Source: Leptasterias polaris (taxonomy: Eukaryota; Echinodermata; Asteroidea; Forcipulatida; Asteriidae). From it: DNA of 64,000 nucleotides. The notes beneath the pieces are model-generated. The model saw only the letters and a program-made list of their open reading frames with translations. It made no database searches and was not told the DNA's origin. Positions 1-10,972 of this stretch are shown in pieces. The position numbers and the translations under genes are program-made. How positions within the stretch are numbered: position 1 is the stretch's first letter; each line of letters starts with the position of its first letter. The stretch covers positions 496,001-560,000 of the forward strand of contig JAZGTN010000069.1 of assembly GCA_037783415.1 (NCBI GenBank), given 5' to 3'.

Positions 1-412
1 AAAGTGCATAAAAACCCACTAGGTACGGGTTAGGGTTGGTGTTAAGGTTTTGATCTAACGATTTAAATAATGTGCATAAAAACTTATTTGGCAAGGGCTA
101 GGGTTAGAATTGTTGATAGTATAAAACACTGTGAGAAGCGACTCCCTCTGAAGTACTGTAGTTTTATAGCACAAGAGGTAAATCTCACCCCCAAATTTTG
201 AATCTGAGAAAGACTTCAGGCATGAAGCCTTTCGCGGTTATCTGAAAGCACACAATTTTAAGCAACAAAGGCATTTTTTCCTTTCATTATTTTCTTGCAG
301 CTTCAATGATTTATTGAGCCAAAATTTTCACAGGTTTGTTATTTTATGAATAATGTTGGGGTACACCAAGTAATTGGTCTTTCATAATTACCCAAAGTGT
401 ACCTGCCTTTAA
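1..412 (+). repeat. Degenerate TTAA-type MITE copy
   Basis: From about position 60 this follows the same consensus as the elements at 3917 and 49597: a 'cataaaaactta' block, 'gttgatagtataaaacac', 'cgactccctctgaagta' and an end reading 'cctttaaag' at 405-413. The 5' end is diverged. The first 37 bases and 72-105 share 'gtgcataaaaac' and 'gctagggtt'-like blocks, a partial 68-bp tandem duplication. Non-coding. Confidence 0.6.
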
Positions 413-459
413 AGAGAGAATGCAGTTATGTTTCTCAAAAGAGAGAAACAAAAAAGATA

Positions 460-501
460 ATGGTTTTACCCGTAAAACATGGTTTTACCCGTAAAACATG
501 G
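460..501. repeat. 19-bp tandem duplication
   Basis: Two consecutive copies of a 19-bp unit (atggttttacccgtaaaac) at 460-478 and 479-497, followed by the first bases of a third. It lies inside a short spurious ORF. Confidence 0.8.
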
Positions 502-1238
502 TGCACACCTTGTTATCCACCTCTGGGGATGTCTCTCCATCAACTGGCTCATTCTAAGGTGTCTCGACTCTTGATTAACTTCTGCCTCATCACTAACAGG
601 TGAGCTCCTCAAAGTAATATGACTGTTTTTTCCATCAACTTCACTGCCAGACCCTCATGAGTTGGCTTTCTCAGATGTTGGCACAGCTGAACCTGCTCAG
701 AATTCAATCACAAAAACACATCTGCAGAGAAATGTCAAAAAGAGATCGAAAAGTCACGAACAAACCAAAATCAAAAGCTTTTACAAACGACCAGTTCTGT
801 TCTCACTCAATGATTTACTCAAAAGAAAGTCATTTTTCTAAATGTACCCCTCCCCCCACACTCATTTTCACTAATTATGATTAAAAATAAAATCTTATAC
901 CAAACTATGGAATCTTATTTGTTTTACGAAAGTGAAAATGTACAAATGGGATTTTTGTATATCCCATTTTTTGAATATGACTTTCTATGGACCCGTCACT
1001 GAGAAAAGATTTAGTCTGATCTTTGATTCAAATTGTCAATGTTGGGGAGCAAGCATGGTCATGCTAGCCGGCTGGGGCCTCTAAACCAACAATGATGTAG
1101 GTCCTCCATGTCAATTAATTAACAATCAGAAAATAACAAACAAGATAGGACACTGCTCATCAACAACGTTTCCATTACCATAAAACAGATTCTACTATTG
1201 AAGCCAACAACTTCTGTGTCACTATTAATAGTACTCGG
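502..1238. other. Non-coding, no gene recognised
   Basis: AT-rich sequence with short ORFs only. No splice-bounded open segment, RNA gene or clear repeat boundary was seen. Confidence 0.5.
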
Positions 1239-1390
1239 GGATGGCTGGTACTGCAGTTGGGCTGCTGAAGGGCTGGATGGCTGGTACTAAAGGAATGCTG
1301 CTGGATGGCTGGTACTAAAGGCAATGCTGCTGAGGGGCTGGATGGCTGGTACTGGGGGAGGGCTGCTGAAGAGCTTGGATGGGTAAGGGC
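1239..1390. repeat. Short irregular tandem repeat (GGATGGCTGGTACT)
   Basis: The core GGATGGCTGGTACT recurs at 1239, 1275, 1303 and 1340, with 'gctgctgaagggct'-like spacers, giving a variable period of 28-37 bp. The sequence after it (to about 1460) remains G-rich on this strand with further 'gggctg' motifs. Confidence 0.8.
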
Positions 1391-1738
1391 TGGTTGGATG
1401 ATTGACTGAGGGTTGGGATTGGAAGACTGAACTGTGGGGTGGGTGTAAGGGCTGCATGGTAATCACATCAGCTTGATTGCGTAGGGCTGCGGCAGCTGCC
1501 CTTTAGTCTTACATTATTGTTGTGAATGTGATAATTTTTTAAAGCTTTGTTTGGTCTTTTGTTTGGTTCGTTTGCTGCTCTGTAGCTATGGGTAATTTTC
1601 AAAGGTTGTTATGCTTATTTTTGTTCCAAGGGGATGTTTGAGATTGTTTGGTCAATTGGTGCAATAATTATAATATTTTTTTTGCAATTTTATAACATTT
1701 TGTAGGTTTTAGCATGTAGGTTTTAGCAAATTGTTAGC
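1391..1738. other. Non-coding, no gene recognised
   Basis: G/T-rich on the + strand, grading into AT-rich sequence. No supported gene. Confidence 0.5.
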
Positions 1739-2545
1739 TTGTCTGTGACCCTTTAGAGGCAAAAAAGTGAGCATTTGCGATTTTACAAAATATTAGCTTT
1801 CAGCATGTTAGAAATAGACGAAACAATTTTCAGCTTGTCTGCTGCCCTCTACAAGTTCAATATAAAGCGCATTTGCGATTTTATGATAACATTGGTGCAT
1901 GTTAGTGATTTTAAGGCCACTTGAATCACTTTACGGACTTGTCTGCTGCCCTCTTCATATGTAAATAATGTGCGAGTATTTGCGATTTTACAAATTAGTT
2001 TTTTGCAATTTTATGATTTTTTTGGCAGGTTTTAGCCTGTTGAGTTAGGTTTAAAGTAGGTTAACAATTGGTTTGCTAGAGGAAAAAAAAGCGCACTGCG
2101 ATTTTTACAAAATATTAGCATTAAGCATGTTAGAGATAATCGTCAAGACTTTTAGCTTGTCTGCTGCCCTCTATAGGTTCAAAATAATGCGCATTTGCAA
2201 TTTTATGAAAATGTATTTTTAGTGAATATTGGTGTTTTTAAGGCCAATTGAATCATGTTAGGGACTTGTCTGCTGCCTTCTTCATGTGTAAATTTGCGAG
2301 TATTTGCTTTTTGACAAACTTGTGTATGGAAGTACTAAAGCATATGGTCATTCGAACTATACTTTCCAAGTTTGCTGCCCTCTATACTTAAACAGTTTGT
2401 GTGTATTCTTTAATGTCTGGAAAGTGTGATGTAACATGATGTTGAAATAATATGTCAGTAGTTTTATGAAGATGTGTGTGGCTGTTTTTAAGCACGGTCA
2501 TGGTCATTTGATATTTATTATCTTGTCTGCTGCACTCTGTACGAA
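1739..2545. repeat. Degenerate tandem array (CTTGTCTGCTGCCCTCT)
   Basis: The motif CTTGTCTGCTGCCCTCT or a close variant recurs about every 100-110 bp (near 1739, 1838, 1939, 2157, 2266, 2370 and 2523). A longer period of about 320 bp is also visible: 'acaaaatattagc...agcatgttaga' at about 1786 returns at about 2107. The spacers contain 'gcatttgcgatttta' blocks. This looks like an old satellite or minisatellite with higher-order structure. Confidence 0.75.
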
Positions 2546-3916
2546 AAAGCATAGGCAGTTTTGAAAAATAGGTTTTGATGGTTGTAAGCATGACCGTTGG
2601 CGTAATTAGTGTTCATAATCTTTTATACTGGACTTGCTATAAAATCGCTGTTTAAATTATATCAATAATTAAGCAATTATTTCTGGTTTTTATTTTTTAT
2701 TTTTTTAATTTTTTTTCATGGAAACATTGATCTTGTGCACAAGGTGGTACTTTGAGGATATCTTTTTAATATTTGGTAGTTGAATTTTTTTTTATATATT
2801 TAATTTTTGGTTTTTCGTGATGACATGTAGGCCTATGTGTATTTTTGGCTCATTTAGTTCTCGACAAAAAAACTTGCGTAACTGCTTATCTCAAAAAGGT
2901 ACAAAGTTCCAAATTTACACAATGAAGTAAATACAATTTCAATGGGATGTTTTTTTCTTTTTCTTATTTGTTTATTTATTATTTAAAAAACAATACCATA
3001 TTTAAATAACTTAATAAATATATTTAGAACATTGTTCATTACATTTTTATTTTATACAATGTACTGGTAGAACTTAATAGGGTTTTCTTTTACTGGTTGA
3101 TTTTGGTTCAATACCATTTCTTACCTTAATTTTTCGAAAACTCTCATTACGAGTTCTTTTTTAGACCTAACAAAAAACTACAACCCTATGTTCAACGGAT
3201 ATTAGAGCTATAAGCCAGGCCACTTCGTGCATGATGTCGCAATGCTGGTAGTTTCAGTAAACTGTGCAAGGATACAATATAGTCACTTCAGTACAAGCAT
3301 ACAATTTATTGATCAACTTATTATATTTTGATTAAGACAAAGGGGCTAGAATTTTACTTTTTGCTTATAAATTACCGCAACCGCAGAAAATGTATATAAA
3401 GTTATCATAATAATGACAACTAAGGATCTGTAAATGGGCATTGGAAAGAGTCTTCACATTCATGCACAGAGTGCTTGGTTTATATCCTCATGTTCAGCCA
3501 ACAATATATCACTACAATTCATAACAGCGCCCTCTATAAACAGTCCACAGACAAGTTGGTTATGGGAAATTATAAATGACATTCCTTGCTCTATGCTTTT
3601 ACTATGACATTTTTGGTGTATGAATAACAATTGGATCTTAAGAACAGATATTTTCTGGCACACAATACCATACAATAAAAGTATTTAATAAAAACATGAA
3701 CAATGACTGAAATGGTACTGGGTTGAAATTTTCATTTGCTTGGGGCCTGAGCTAGTGAAATGTGCCTCAACTCAAACCAATATAAACCACATAATTTTAA
3801 GTGTTTTTTCTCGGATTTGCTTTGAGGGGGCATGGTGTGGCGATGGCTTGGTGATTAATGGCCACTTGCATTCCCAGGTATAACAATAACCAAACAAATT
3901 GTCCATACACTCTTGG
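2546..3916. other. AT-rich non-coding stretch
   Basis: Long T- and A-rich runs (for example 2690-2715 and 2940-3010). Only short ORFs without recognisable composition. No gene or bounded repeat could be supported. Confidence 0.5.
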
Positions 3917-4285
3917 TTAAAGGCACTGTACACGTTTGGTAATTACTCAAAACATATATTAGCATAAAAACTTACTTGGTAACGAGCAACGGAGAGCTGT
4001 TGATAGTATAAAACATTGTGAGAAACGACTCCCTCTGAAGTAACGTAGTTTTTGAGAAAGAGGTAATTTCTAACTAAAATAATAAAAGACTTCTGGCCAG
4101 AAGCCTTTTATTCCTATCTGAAAGCACACTAATTTGTACAACAAGGGTGTTTTTTCTTTCATCATTTTCTTGCAACTTCAATGACCAGGCTTGTCACAGG
4201 TATGTTATTTTATGCATATGTTTGGATACACCAAGTGAGAATACTGGTCTTTGACAATTACAAAACGTGTTCAGTGCCTTTTTAA
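3917..4285 (+). mobile_element. TTAA-flanked MITE, family 1, copy at 3.9 kb
   Basis: The element is flanked by TTAA at 3917-3920 and 4282-4285. Its ends are inverted: it starts AGGCACTGTACACGTTTGGTAATTAC and ends in the complement (aattacaaaacgtgttcagtgcct). It is about 360 bp and non-coding. TTAA target duplication is typical of piggyBac-type transposition, so a non-autonomous piggyBac-like element is the likeliest origin (inference). The same family is found at 46228 (minus), 47515 (minus) and 49597 (plus). Confidence 0.8.
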
Positions 4286-4327
4286 ACGTTACTTCATGAA
4301 AGAAACATGAAAGAAGAAATGCTCACG

Positions 4328-4406
4328 TCAAGCTATGATGTCTTCTCCTGGGGAGGGGGGCCTTCTTGAGATCTCCTTGGTGATCAAAAATTTTAATGTA
4401 AAGATC
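4328..4406 (-). CDS. Candidate terminal exon (alternative), minus strand
   Basis: On the minus strand a good acceptor (cttttatttcacag) precedes 4406. With one base completing a phase-2 codon the exon reads 25 codons (beginning IFTLKFLITKE) to TGA at 4328-4330. This phase matches the exit phase of the candidates at 5996 and 5606. Read in phase 0 it is also open (beginning DLYIKIFDHQG) to a later TGA, so the frame is uncertain. It competes with 5169-5257 as the end of the same reading chain. No domain recognised. Confidence 0.2.
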
Positions 4407-4739
4407 CTGTGAAATAAAAGAACACATCATCATTTTATAAGTATGCTAAAAAAAAGGGAAAGAGACTTACGACAAGTGTGCACAACATTGATAATTAATT
4501 GCAAGTTTATTTTGGGTGTGGGAAAATAACACCACACCCACTGCGGCAGCCAGAAATGCAGTTGGTAAACCCGCCATCTCCTCGATAAACGTTGATGAAT
4601 TCGACATTCTTGTGAAAATATTGTGACAGTTTCCTGTTTGTGCAACAAGAAGACATCATATTCAACTGAAATTTTCACAAGTGAATTTGATTGTACCTTT
4701 CTTGATATTTTTGTGTATCAATCTGAACTATGTTGACAA

Positions 4740-5130
4740 AAACCAAACAATGACCCTACCTTTAAAATGTTAAAACCATATAGAAAGTATGTTTTTCTGT
4801 ACAAATATTACTGATGATACAAAGTTTTGGTCTTGTTTTGAAAATGTATGTTAGAGAAATTAAAATGATATGGGAAATTGTAAGTTGACGACATGCTATG
4901 ACCTTTTTGGTTAAATAGTTAAAAAGTAGGTCAAAATCATGCGGCCGTTTACAGCCACTATGGGCATTTTGGGCTACAGTGATTGCTGCTAATATGGTCT
5001 TTATAATGTCATATCCATCAACGTTTAGCAAGGAGATGAAGGGTACCAACAGTATCTCTGGCCACAGCATTCGGGAACAGACACCAATCTCAGAAATCTG
5101 AGAAACATGCTCCTGTGAGAATATCAGGGA
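4740..5130 (-). repeat. Dispersed repeat, minus-oriented
   Basis: Read on the minus strand, 5000-5120 matches blocks at 48040-48130 and 58260-58350: 'tttctcagatttctgag', 'ttggtgtctgtt', 'gctgtggccagagat', 'ttggtaccctt' and 'gttgatgg'. It contains a 134-codon minus-strand ORF (4762-5166) that is best explained as chance openness in the repeat. Confidence 0.55.
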
Positions 5131-5168
5131 TTCAACATCCTCTGAAATATAAAGATATAGTAACATAC

Positions 5169-5257
5169 CTCATTCAGCAGACAGTTTGCAGATGTCTCCG
5201 GGCATGACAGACGAAAGTATCAATGATGAAACTGGAAGCAAACCTAAGACAGCTAGC
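5169..5257 (-). CDS. Candidate terminal exon, minus strand
   Basis: Minus strand: a strong acceptor (ttttgttttag) lies before 5257, and a donor-like GTATGT follows 5169. With phase-2 entry the segment reads 28 codons (LAVLGLLPVSS...GDICKLSAE) followed by TGA one base before the donor-like site. The entry phase matches exon candidates 5606-5638 and 5996-6073. The hydrophobic first half could be a membrane or core helix. If correct, this is the C-terminus and the GTATGT is unused or lies in the 3' UTR. No family recognised. Confidence 0.22.
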
Positions 5258-5605
5258 CTAAAACAAAATATGACACCATGGAATGGTTAATGTACAGGGT
5301 TAGACTCTGAAATTGAAAGGTGGAACGTAAGCCAAAAGTTATTTAGTGCAGCCCACATGTGTTTGAACCACCTTCATTGGTCACTGTGTTTAGGTAACCA
5401 TAATTTCTTCTCTTTACCCAGGAGTGAATAGGCTCGCTTATTTCAAAGAGATGGCCTGGAAATTAATAATCTTGCCAAATAACAGTTCAACTAAGATTCA
5501 AGCATGATGGCTGCACCTCATAGAAAATACAAATGCTGTGTTTTAGAATTTTTTTATTTTTATTAATGTAACTTCTGTCAGCAAGTACATGAATTTATTG
5601 CATAC

Positions 5606-5638
5606 CTCAGGCGGCTGAGCTGAAACTTGAAAGATGTC
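5606..5638 (-). CDS. Candidate 33-bp microexon, minus strand
   Basis: Minus strand: acceptor 'ttcttcacttgtgttag' ends just above 5638, and donor GTATGC begins at 5605. The 33 bp preserve reading phase. In phase 2 it reads TSFKFQLSRL; in phase 0 it reads DIFQVSAQPPE. Both are open, so the frame depends on its neighbours. The splice signals are reasonable, but such a short segment could occur by chance. Confidence 0.25.
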
Positions 5639-5995
5639 CTAACACAAGTGAAGAAGTCACCAATCTCCATTTATAACAACCACACGTACTATAGTGTTAC
5701 AAAAGACAATACATTGTACATTTTAATAAAATTTAAGAACTTTGACACAATTTCTTCAACTAAATTAACAATCTTGCCTAGTTTTGAAAACCATTGATTA
5801 AAAAATTAATACCACTTAGAAAGGGATTAATTTTGTATGGGTAAACGGTGTAATAATCTCTCTTGTAAAGGTATTGGCTTTTTCAGAGCTGATTGTTTTT
5901 TCTCTCAATATTCTATTATTGAGAACAAGTCTTAAAAGACTCTAGTCATCATCAGCAGACTTTCTGTATAATAATAATACTAGTAATAATAATAC

Positions 5996-6073
5996 CTTTG
6001 TAATCTCATATCGCCATCTGGTCCTGTGACATCCTGTTTACAGTCTTGGACCAACTCCAAGGTATAACTCACC
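5996..6073 (-). CDS. Candidate internal exon, minus strand
   Basis: Minus strand: a long pyrimidine tract (ttcttttgtctttttcttagtag) precedes 6073 and donor GTATTA follows 5996. Only one frame is open. It enters in phase 2 and leaves in phase 2, reading VSYTLELVQDCKQDV, then TGPDGDMRLQ. An acceptor 3 bp further upstream is equally in frame. Its entry phase fits the exit of the candidate at 7753-7807. A LINE remnant starts about 60 bp away on the other strand. No domain recognised. Confidence 0.35.
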
Positions 6074-6129
6074 CTACTAAGAAAAAGACAAAAGAAACAC
6101 TCATCATCAGAAACGTTTCTGTCGTTTTG

Positions 6130-6440
6130 GTAAATACAGTTTAAATAGCAAGAAAAGACTGGACAGTATGGAAATGCGGTGCTACAGACAGATGCTGAGG
6201 ATAACATGGATTGAGAAGATCTCAGGTAAACTAAATACTGAGAGATAGTAGGAATCTGGTAGACAATCAGAAAACGGCAACTGATTTTCGTTGGGCATGT
6301 TATCTGAAAAGATGGACTGGAAAAGCTGATTTGAGGGAAAAATACTGGCAGTACTGTGTGGTGCAATCTATGTGGGGCTAGAAATCATATTATTTTAGGC
6401 ATATAGTTAACAACGTCAGGCTCTGGCAAGGATGAAGAAG
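6130..6440 (+). pseudogene. LINE reverse-transcriptase C-terminal remnant
   Basis: On the + strand, 6168 onward reads MEMRCYRQMLRITWIEKIS. From 6275 it reads RQLIFVGHVI, a stop, then KDGLEKLI. This is the familiar C-terminal signature of non-LTR retrotransposon polymerases ('EMRCYRRMLRISW' followed by 'L.FFGHV.R.DGLEK'). Several in-frame stops and length changes show it is dead. The recognition is from remembered family motifs; the clade is not assigned. Confidence 0.7.
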
Positions 6441-7752
6441 AATTAATACACAGGCAGCTCATTAAGACGCAAAAAACATCAGAAATTTAGTTTGCTTACC
6501 TTAGAGCAAGTTTGATCAAGGACAGCGTTAATGAGTGGTTAGTGACCTATTTACACAAGCACACTGAAGTTGAAGTGCGAATGACTCTAGCAATGTCATA
6601 TTAATGCGACTATGAGAAAATGGCGGTGGCCAGTTTGTTAGCATATTGGGATGGGTTCATGGAACACACAAACAGTATTTCCTCAGCATATCTCACTATT
6701 AAGTGGTAACATGTGCCTCAGACAATTGATGACAAACATTTCCCCAAATTTATGGCAAGCTTTTTATACAAAGAAAAAATTAATAGATTAATGGTGTTGC
6801 AAAATTTGGAAAAAAAAACATCTGCGTGATTGTTGTAATATAAGTCAGATCAACATTAAAAAATTTTGATAACTGGTCCTCTCTGCACTGTGCTACTAAA
6901 ACAGCTACTGGTAACCAGCGATGTGACCAGCTTAGATAGGCTGGTTGAGAATTGTTGACTAGACTACTAAGACTATAGTCCAACCATCGTTGACTAGTAG
7001 GCGTTTGATTAGAGTTAGTTGAACTATGGTTAATTATGGTCCTTGATCTAAACTTGTTCTTAGCTGAAACTCGGCCTACTACAGATGTTCATAATGCTGC
7101 TGCTTTCTATCATGCTCCCTGTGTTCAATAGCAAAAAGAGATAGCAATTCAAGTCACACCAATAAGTGTGATGAGATATATAATATTTATTCCTTCAACC
7201 AGTAATTTGGTTTAATTGATTTAAAATGGGTAAAAAACAAGATGGCTGACCTATGTTTAAAGGTCTGTTTGTTTTGGGGTATCTTAATAATGAAATTTAT
7301 AAATGTTTGTCTGGCAGGTCATGACAAAAGCTGTTAACAGTGGCTCCAGCATGTTGCAGTTTTAGAATATTACAAGAAGATGTTGTTAAATCACTTCAGT
7401 AATTAAAAGACAAACAGTCCAAAAAGTAACAATGGAAGTATTGACTGAGTAGGTAAGAACAATGTTCCCTATGCTTCCTTCACCTCTTAAAGAAATGTCT
7501 GTAAGAATCCAAGGTTCCCAACATGTTTAGAATTCGCTTGAAACCGTGGTCCATTTCCATGGGTCTGCCTACCACAAAATTCTGTACTTACGGCCCAATA
7601 CGACACAAAATTCTATGGGCAATAACCGCAGAAATTTGCAATAAGCAAGCCATGAAATTGGACCCTGCAGTCTGTGCAAAGAATACTCTCTACAAATTTT
7701 GCATTAGATATTATAAACACATTCACAAACATAGAAACAACCTTCAACATAC
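6441..7752. other. Non-coding, probable intron
   Basis: No supported gene. A minus-strand segment at 6499-6545 has weak splice signals and was rejected because its entry phase does not fit. 6935-7060 contains several short 'tgactag/ctagtc' repeats with local self-complementarity. Confidence 0.45.
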
Positions 7753-7807
7753 CTGAAGCATATCCAACCAGTTCCATGTCTTCCATGACCTTGCACGGGC
7801 AGCTCAA
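7753..7807 (-). CDS. Candidate internal exon (copy 1 of a duplicated pair)
   Basis: Minus strand: acceptor 'gtttaagtctgcag' precedes 7807 and donor GTATGT follows 7753. Entered in phase 1 it reads ELPVQGHGRHGTGWICF and leaves in phase 2, matching the exit phase of 13787-13864 and the entry phase of 5996-6073. Entered in phase 0 it reads LSCPCKVMEDMELVGYAS. It has a diverged tandem partner at 7915-7956. Function unknown. Confidence 0.3.
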
Positions 7808-8046
7808 CTGCAGACTTAAACAAATACAAGAAAGTACATGTAAAAAGTTCGAAATTTACACTAGGCAACAAAAACATCTCTTTTGCAATTTTAAGATATA
7901 TTATATCTGCATACCTCAAGCACATTATATCTTCAACTGGTCCTTGGGCAGCTCAACTACAAAATTAAAGAAGTACATGAAAATACAAGTTTAAAAATTG
8001 CCACTCAACAAACATTTTGCAATTTCCTTTTAGGATATATTTTAAG
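7795..8046. repeat. Tandem duplication of about 150 bp including a candidate exon edge
   Basis: The block 'ttg(c/g).(c)gggcagctcaact.ca' at about 7791-7810 recurs at about 7942-7960. The following sequence also recurs with indels: 'aagtacatg', 'aacaaaaacat/aacaaacat', 'ttttgcaattt', 'aggatatatttta/aagatatatta'. The duplication covers the 3' splice-site side of the exon candidates at 7753 and 7915. Confidence 0.6.
7915..7956 (-). pseudogene. Candidate duplicated exon (copy 2), contains a stop
   Basis: Minus strand: acceptor 'ttaattttgtag', then the same first 11 bases as the exon at 7753 (TTGAGCTGCCC), ending before donor GTATGC. In phase 1 it reads ELPKDQLKI then TAA; the other frames also contain stops. 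It is therefore either a decayed duplicate or an alternative terminal exon giving a short C-terminus. Sequence alone cannot decide. Confidence 0.3.
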
Positions 8047-8579
8047 GTAATTCAGGCAAAATATTAATGTATAACGATGCTTGATCCAATTGTGAGCAAG
8101 GAAAATTGTTCTTGGAGCGCGATTCCACTTAAATATCAAGATATTTTAACATCTCTATAATTCGCAAAAATGACGGACTGAATAAATGTCCTCAACCAAG
8201 TATTCATGATTTGACTGCTTTAACCAACAATAGCAATGGTCTTTGCAGACAAAAAAGTCTGAAACTTTTATCAACATCCCAGGAGGCATTTTGTAATGTA
8301 CACAAGGGTGTACTTGTGTACATAACTTACTTGTTGCACACTCAAGGAAGAGTCAAACAACAAGGAAAAGGCAACTTACCTAAATATCCTGATCAGGGGT
8401 CTAAATACAGTCGCTTATGAGTTCTGCAGCAGAAGGCTTCAACATGATAGGACTAAATTGAAGCGCTGTCCTTGTGCAGCAGTCAAGAAGATTCAGGTGA
8501 TAAAGAAACTAATCATTGGTTTGGTCAGAAAAGTAATTGGAACTGCTGGTAAACTGCACTGAATAGGGCCGAGGACAAA
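8047..8579. other. Non-coding, probable intron
   Basis: A strong donor-like GTAAGT with an upstream acceptor lies on the minus strand around 8376-8430, but the 45-bp segment has stops in every frame. At most it is untranslated sequence. Confidence 0.4.
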
Positions 8580-8900
8580 TTTGCAAGAAGTTTCAGTGGG
8601 ACTGCTGCAGCTACATGGGTCTTGATCTGCAGCTGGGTCTTGATGAGCCAAACTGTTGATGTTGATGGAAATTGCAACCAACTCAGAAGATGTCAAGGAA
8701 CATCTCGGGCAGGATTCAAACCATAGACCTCACATGGCAGCAGCCAGGAAGATCTTGGGTGGGACTGGAACCACAGCTGCAGCTACATGGCTCTTGAATA
8801 GTTGGTTCAAGCGACTGCTATTAGTGGAGACGGCAAGCTCTTGATGCTAGCAAAGAGAAGAGTCTCAGGACACCTTGGGCAGTAGTAGAACCACAGACAC
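8580..8900. repeat. Diverged tandem duplication, period about 168 bp
   Basis: 'gctgcagctacatgggtcttga' near 8604 returns as 'gctgcagctacatggctcttga' near 8775. 'gtcaaggaacatctcgggcag' near 8691 returns as 'gtctcaggacaccttgggcag' near 8861. 8708-8725 also contains a minus-strand tRNA B-box-like motif (GGTTTGAATCC), so the unit may include a SINE fragment. Confidence 0.55.
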
Positions 8901-10796
8901 AATGTTTGGTGCGGTATTTGTTCTTTTACATTTCCGGAATTTTGTCTTGATTACTGCAACTTGAAACCCTTAAAGGAGCTCAACATTCAATGACTAACCA
9001 AAGGATAAAACAACCCTCATTTTAAAAATATCACGCCCACTAAGGGACCATTTTAATAAGATCTTCAGTAAAATGCCAACCGAGAAACATGAAGGCTCGA
9101 CTCATGCGCCTCCAGAATGGCACTACTATATACACAATGTACATTTATAATCAAACAATTACGTTTCATCGAGTCATTTAAAAAACCAGTACTTACTTCA
9201 CTCAAATGCCTAGTCGGTGATGACCAAAGAACTACGTGGCTCATGCCACGCATCTATTCTCCAATATGGACATTACAAATTACTTTGGTTATGCATTTGA
9301 ATGGAGTATGTATAGGCATTGTTAACCCTTCCACCGATAAGTGTAAACCAAATGTTAAACAGTGTTGGGATTTTTGTGTTCTAAAGAAACATGAAATAAG
9401 ACACAAAATTGAATTTGGAAGGAATGCCATAAATGAAAGAAATGGAACAAAAAACACCATAGAAATTATGTGTTTTCCATCCTGCTGTTTTTGTACAAGG
9501 CTTATTTATATATTCACATATTTTGTTATTAAACCTGAGACCCAAAACTATAGAGGAATAAAAGTAGAATGAAAACAAACAACTGCAAATCGCAACCTTC
9601 CAAAACAATTTCACATACAAATAGGTTGCTTAGGTTTTTCTTTCAGTTAAGATTTTACATTTCTGAGCAAGATTTGCTGAATGGGTTCTCTTTGTTCTAT
9701 TTTTTAAATTATCTTAAATAACAAGAACTTTGATCCATAGTGCCTATTGTTTTTTTTAGCAATGTGGACTAATTAATAAATTTAAACATTGGAAGAGTAC
9801 CCTCAACAATGCCCAACCTGTGCATCCTTCCCTCAATTAAAAGGGAAATGGCTGCTACTGGGTATACAGGGCTGTTATGAGGGTAAGATCTCCCCTCTGG
9901 AATACCCATATTTACTGGGTTAAGGGTGAAGTTACCCTAAACTCCATAGTGTCTTAGTGCCATTTGAATACTTCACAATACTCCACTCATGGTGACACAA
10001 CATCTAAATATTTGAACTTAAATAATATCGGTACACCTGGCCAAATGATATAAATCACTTCCAGACAAAATCAGGCAACTTCCTTACTAGAACTGATGAA
10101 GATTTGGAAATGTTAGGTTAATCTAACTGCAAGGACAATGCCCACTTATTTGTACACAGTAGGAAAAAGTTCCAAATCATTTGCAACTGTGCAAGGGCTT
10201 GGAAGTACTAATTCCTTTCATGTTTACCTCAAGTTCAGGTGAGGAAAAAGTTACTACAACTATAGGTACCTTAAGTTGGGGATACAACAATTCTTCGTGC
10301 TAATCAATGGACAAATCTTTATTGATACACACTGCAGATCAATTTGGATAGAACTATTACCAACTTATAAAAAACACCTTTATCCAACACTGAAGATATT
10401 ATTCAAAACCTAACTTTTTAAAAGGTACATAAAAAACCCTAGTGATATGTTTAAAGGACGTACCGCACCTATTTGTTAAGAAGAGCGATTCTCTGCAAAC
10501 ACCCTGAATAAAATTCAATTCCGTTCTGGTGGCTAAATACAAATCATTTAGATTAAAGCTTTGTTAATCTTAAACTTGACTAAATGTATACGCTCAACAT
10601 TTTTCACACTTTAAACACAAAATTCTTGGTGGAATAAAGAAGCTGCTCTAAGAAAAACAGTTCAAGATCTGACTGGTATCCTAGCCCAGGTTGGACTCCT
10701 CCATTGCATAAAACGCGTCAGTGCAGTGAGTGCAACGGATACTGACGTCCTACCAGGGCTAACTGGTATCCCTACTCTCTGCAAAACAAATTATTG
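8901..10796. other. Non-coding, no gene recognised
   Basis: Contains the longest ORF outside the retrotransposon (9117-9572, 151 codons). It has no recognisable family, is AT-biased and lacks exon-like codon use, so it was not called. No repeat boundaries were resolved. Confidence 0.45.
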
Positions 10797-10972
10797 GGGC
10801 CCAGTTTCATGAAATTAACAAGCAACTATAGCATGCTTAGCAAGATTAAGCAGGGGACCAGTCGAGGGGTAATGTACACTGCATAATACTTGGCTGGTAA
10901 CCTAATTTTTCTTAGCAATTTGTTTCTAAGCTAACCCAATTTGTGGTAAGTAGCTGTTTTTGAAATTTGGCG
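10797..10972. mobile_element. GGGCCCA-type inverted-repeat element
   Basis: Starts 'ggggcccagtttcatgaaatt' and ends with 'tttttgaaatttggcgcc', a diverged inverted terminus. The interior has 'gcttagcaagattaagcag' and 'ggctggtaacctaa'. The same organisation occurs at 12422, 56308 and 63650. Non-coding MITE-like element. Confidence 0.55.

Noticed and set aside
20..45. TTAGGG-like words suggesting telomeric sequence
   Set aside because: Only isolated 'gttagggtt' words within a decayed MITE; no tandem hexamer array.
4762..5166. 134-codon minus-strand ORF preceded by a fair acceptor
   Set aside because: Its core matches dispersed repeat copies at 48040 and 58260, and an intron from the 5169 donor would be only about 27 bp, so it is not a supported exon.
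6499..6545. Minus-strand exon-like segment with a GTAAGC donor
   Set aside because: The only open frame enters in phase 0, which would break the phase agreement of the neighbouring candidates; the acceptor is weak.
9117..9572. 151-codon + ORF, the longest outside the retrotransposon
   Set aside because: No recognisable domain, AT-driven composition, and substantial antisense ORFs overlap it. Nothing distinguishes it from chance.
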